Source: UBA5177 sp002413265
Lineage (GTDB): Bacteria > Chloroflexota > UBA5177
Direction: 5' to 3'
DNA length: 6,792 nucleotides
Assembly (NCBI GenBank): GCA_036752825.1
Contig: DAIORV010000118.1
Location: 1 to 6,792, forward strand
The notes beneath the pieces are model-generated. The model did no database searches and was not told the DNA's origin. It worked only from the letters and a program-made list of their open reading frames with translations. The position numbers and the translations under genes were made by a program. The stretch's first letter is position 1. Every line of letters starts with the position of its first letter. This document shows, in pieces, positions 6,567 through 6,792 of the stretch.

Positions 6567-6792
6567 TTGCAAGATACATCCGCGTTGGCGATAACGAGAT
6601 GCGATTGGCCCGAACCTCGCCCGGCGGACGAGCGCGAACTGGTCTTGGCCGCGCAATCTGACCCCGAGGCATTCGGGGCCCCCTATGAACGTTATTTTGA
6701 GCGCATGTATCGCTACATTCGAACCCGGACAGCAAGTGACGAGGAGGCCTTGGACCTAACTCAACAGGTATTCGTGAAGGCTCTGAGCGGAC
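6567..6792 (+). CDS. ECF-type sigma-70 factor, 5' part (runs off the window)
   Basis: The product would direct RNA polymerase to a special set of promoters. From TTG 6567 the visible 75 residues contain sigma region 1.2/2.1 (ERELVLAAQSDPEAF, 22-36; YERYFERMYRYIRTR, 40-54) and the start of region 2.2 (DLTQQVFVKAL, 63-73), the polymerase-core contact that is the hallmark of the family. Region 4 lies beyond the window. Pro39 stands where most relatives have Leu (AFGxLYxRY). The start is unclear: there is no in-frame ATG, TTG 6567 has CAGGGG eight bases upstream, and TTG 6585 has none. ATG 6599 is out of frame by one base but would give a family-typical start if the frame shifted once near 6620. 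No anti-sigma factor is visible within the window. Confidence 0.8.
   Translation, partial: MQDTSALAITRCDWPEPRPADERELVLAAQSDPEAFGAPYERYFERMYRYIRTRTASDEEALDLTQQVFVKALSG

Overview
The window comes from a moderately GC-rich bacterial chromosome (about 60% G+C by eye) that uses the standard bacterial code: four of the genes end in TGA. Nothing identifies the species. The acyl-CoA dehydrogenase type, the small 'LD...DG' domain protein and the ECF sigma factor look like genes of uncultivated soil or thermophilic lineages such as Chloroflexota or neighbouring phyla. That placement is an impression, not a result.

Left part (1-2392, + strand): a two-gene metabolic operon. An acyl-CoA dehydrogenase starts at GTG 81 behind a clear AGGAG. 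After 23 bases it is followed by an isocitrate/isopropylmalate dehydrogenase family enzyme with isocitrate-type substrate residues. Together they would feed acyl-CoA oxidation and the TCA cycle. The first 80 bases hold only the ambiguous tail of whatever lies upstream.

Middle (2393-3567): a short + strand ORF that looks like the N-lobe of an aminoglycoside-phosphotransferase-like protein, cut off where it meets the next gene tail to tail. Then come two minus-strand genes of unknown function, probably co-transcribed. The upstream one (167 aa) contains a duplicated domain of about 60 residues. The downstream one (about 101 aa) is charged and rich in coiled coil.

Right part (3740-6383): two divergent major facilitator transporters. 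The minus-strand one is an EntS/MFS_3-type exporter with a plausible terminator overlapping its stop codon. The plus-strand one is a second, unrelated MFS protein. Its natural N-terminus appears to lie upstream of any usable start codon and to be separated from an ATG by an in-frame TGA, so the gene may be damaged or mis-started.

Right edge (6384-6792): a 183-base gap with one long-range inverted repeat, then the 5' end of an ECF-type sigma-70 factor that runs off the window and has no good in-frame ATG.

I see no CRISPR array, insertion sequence, rRNA or tRNA, and no recognisable defence or other multi-gene novel system. The most unusual items are the duplicated-domain protein and its partner, the mixed NADP/NAD cofactor residues of the isocitrate dehydrogenase, and the two 5' ends (second MFS gene, sigma factor) that look disrupted.
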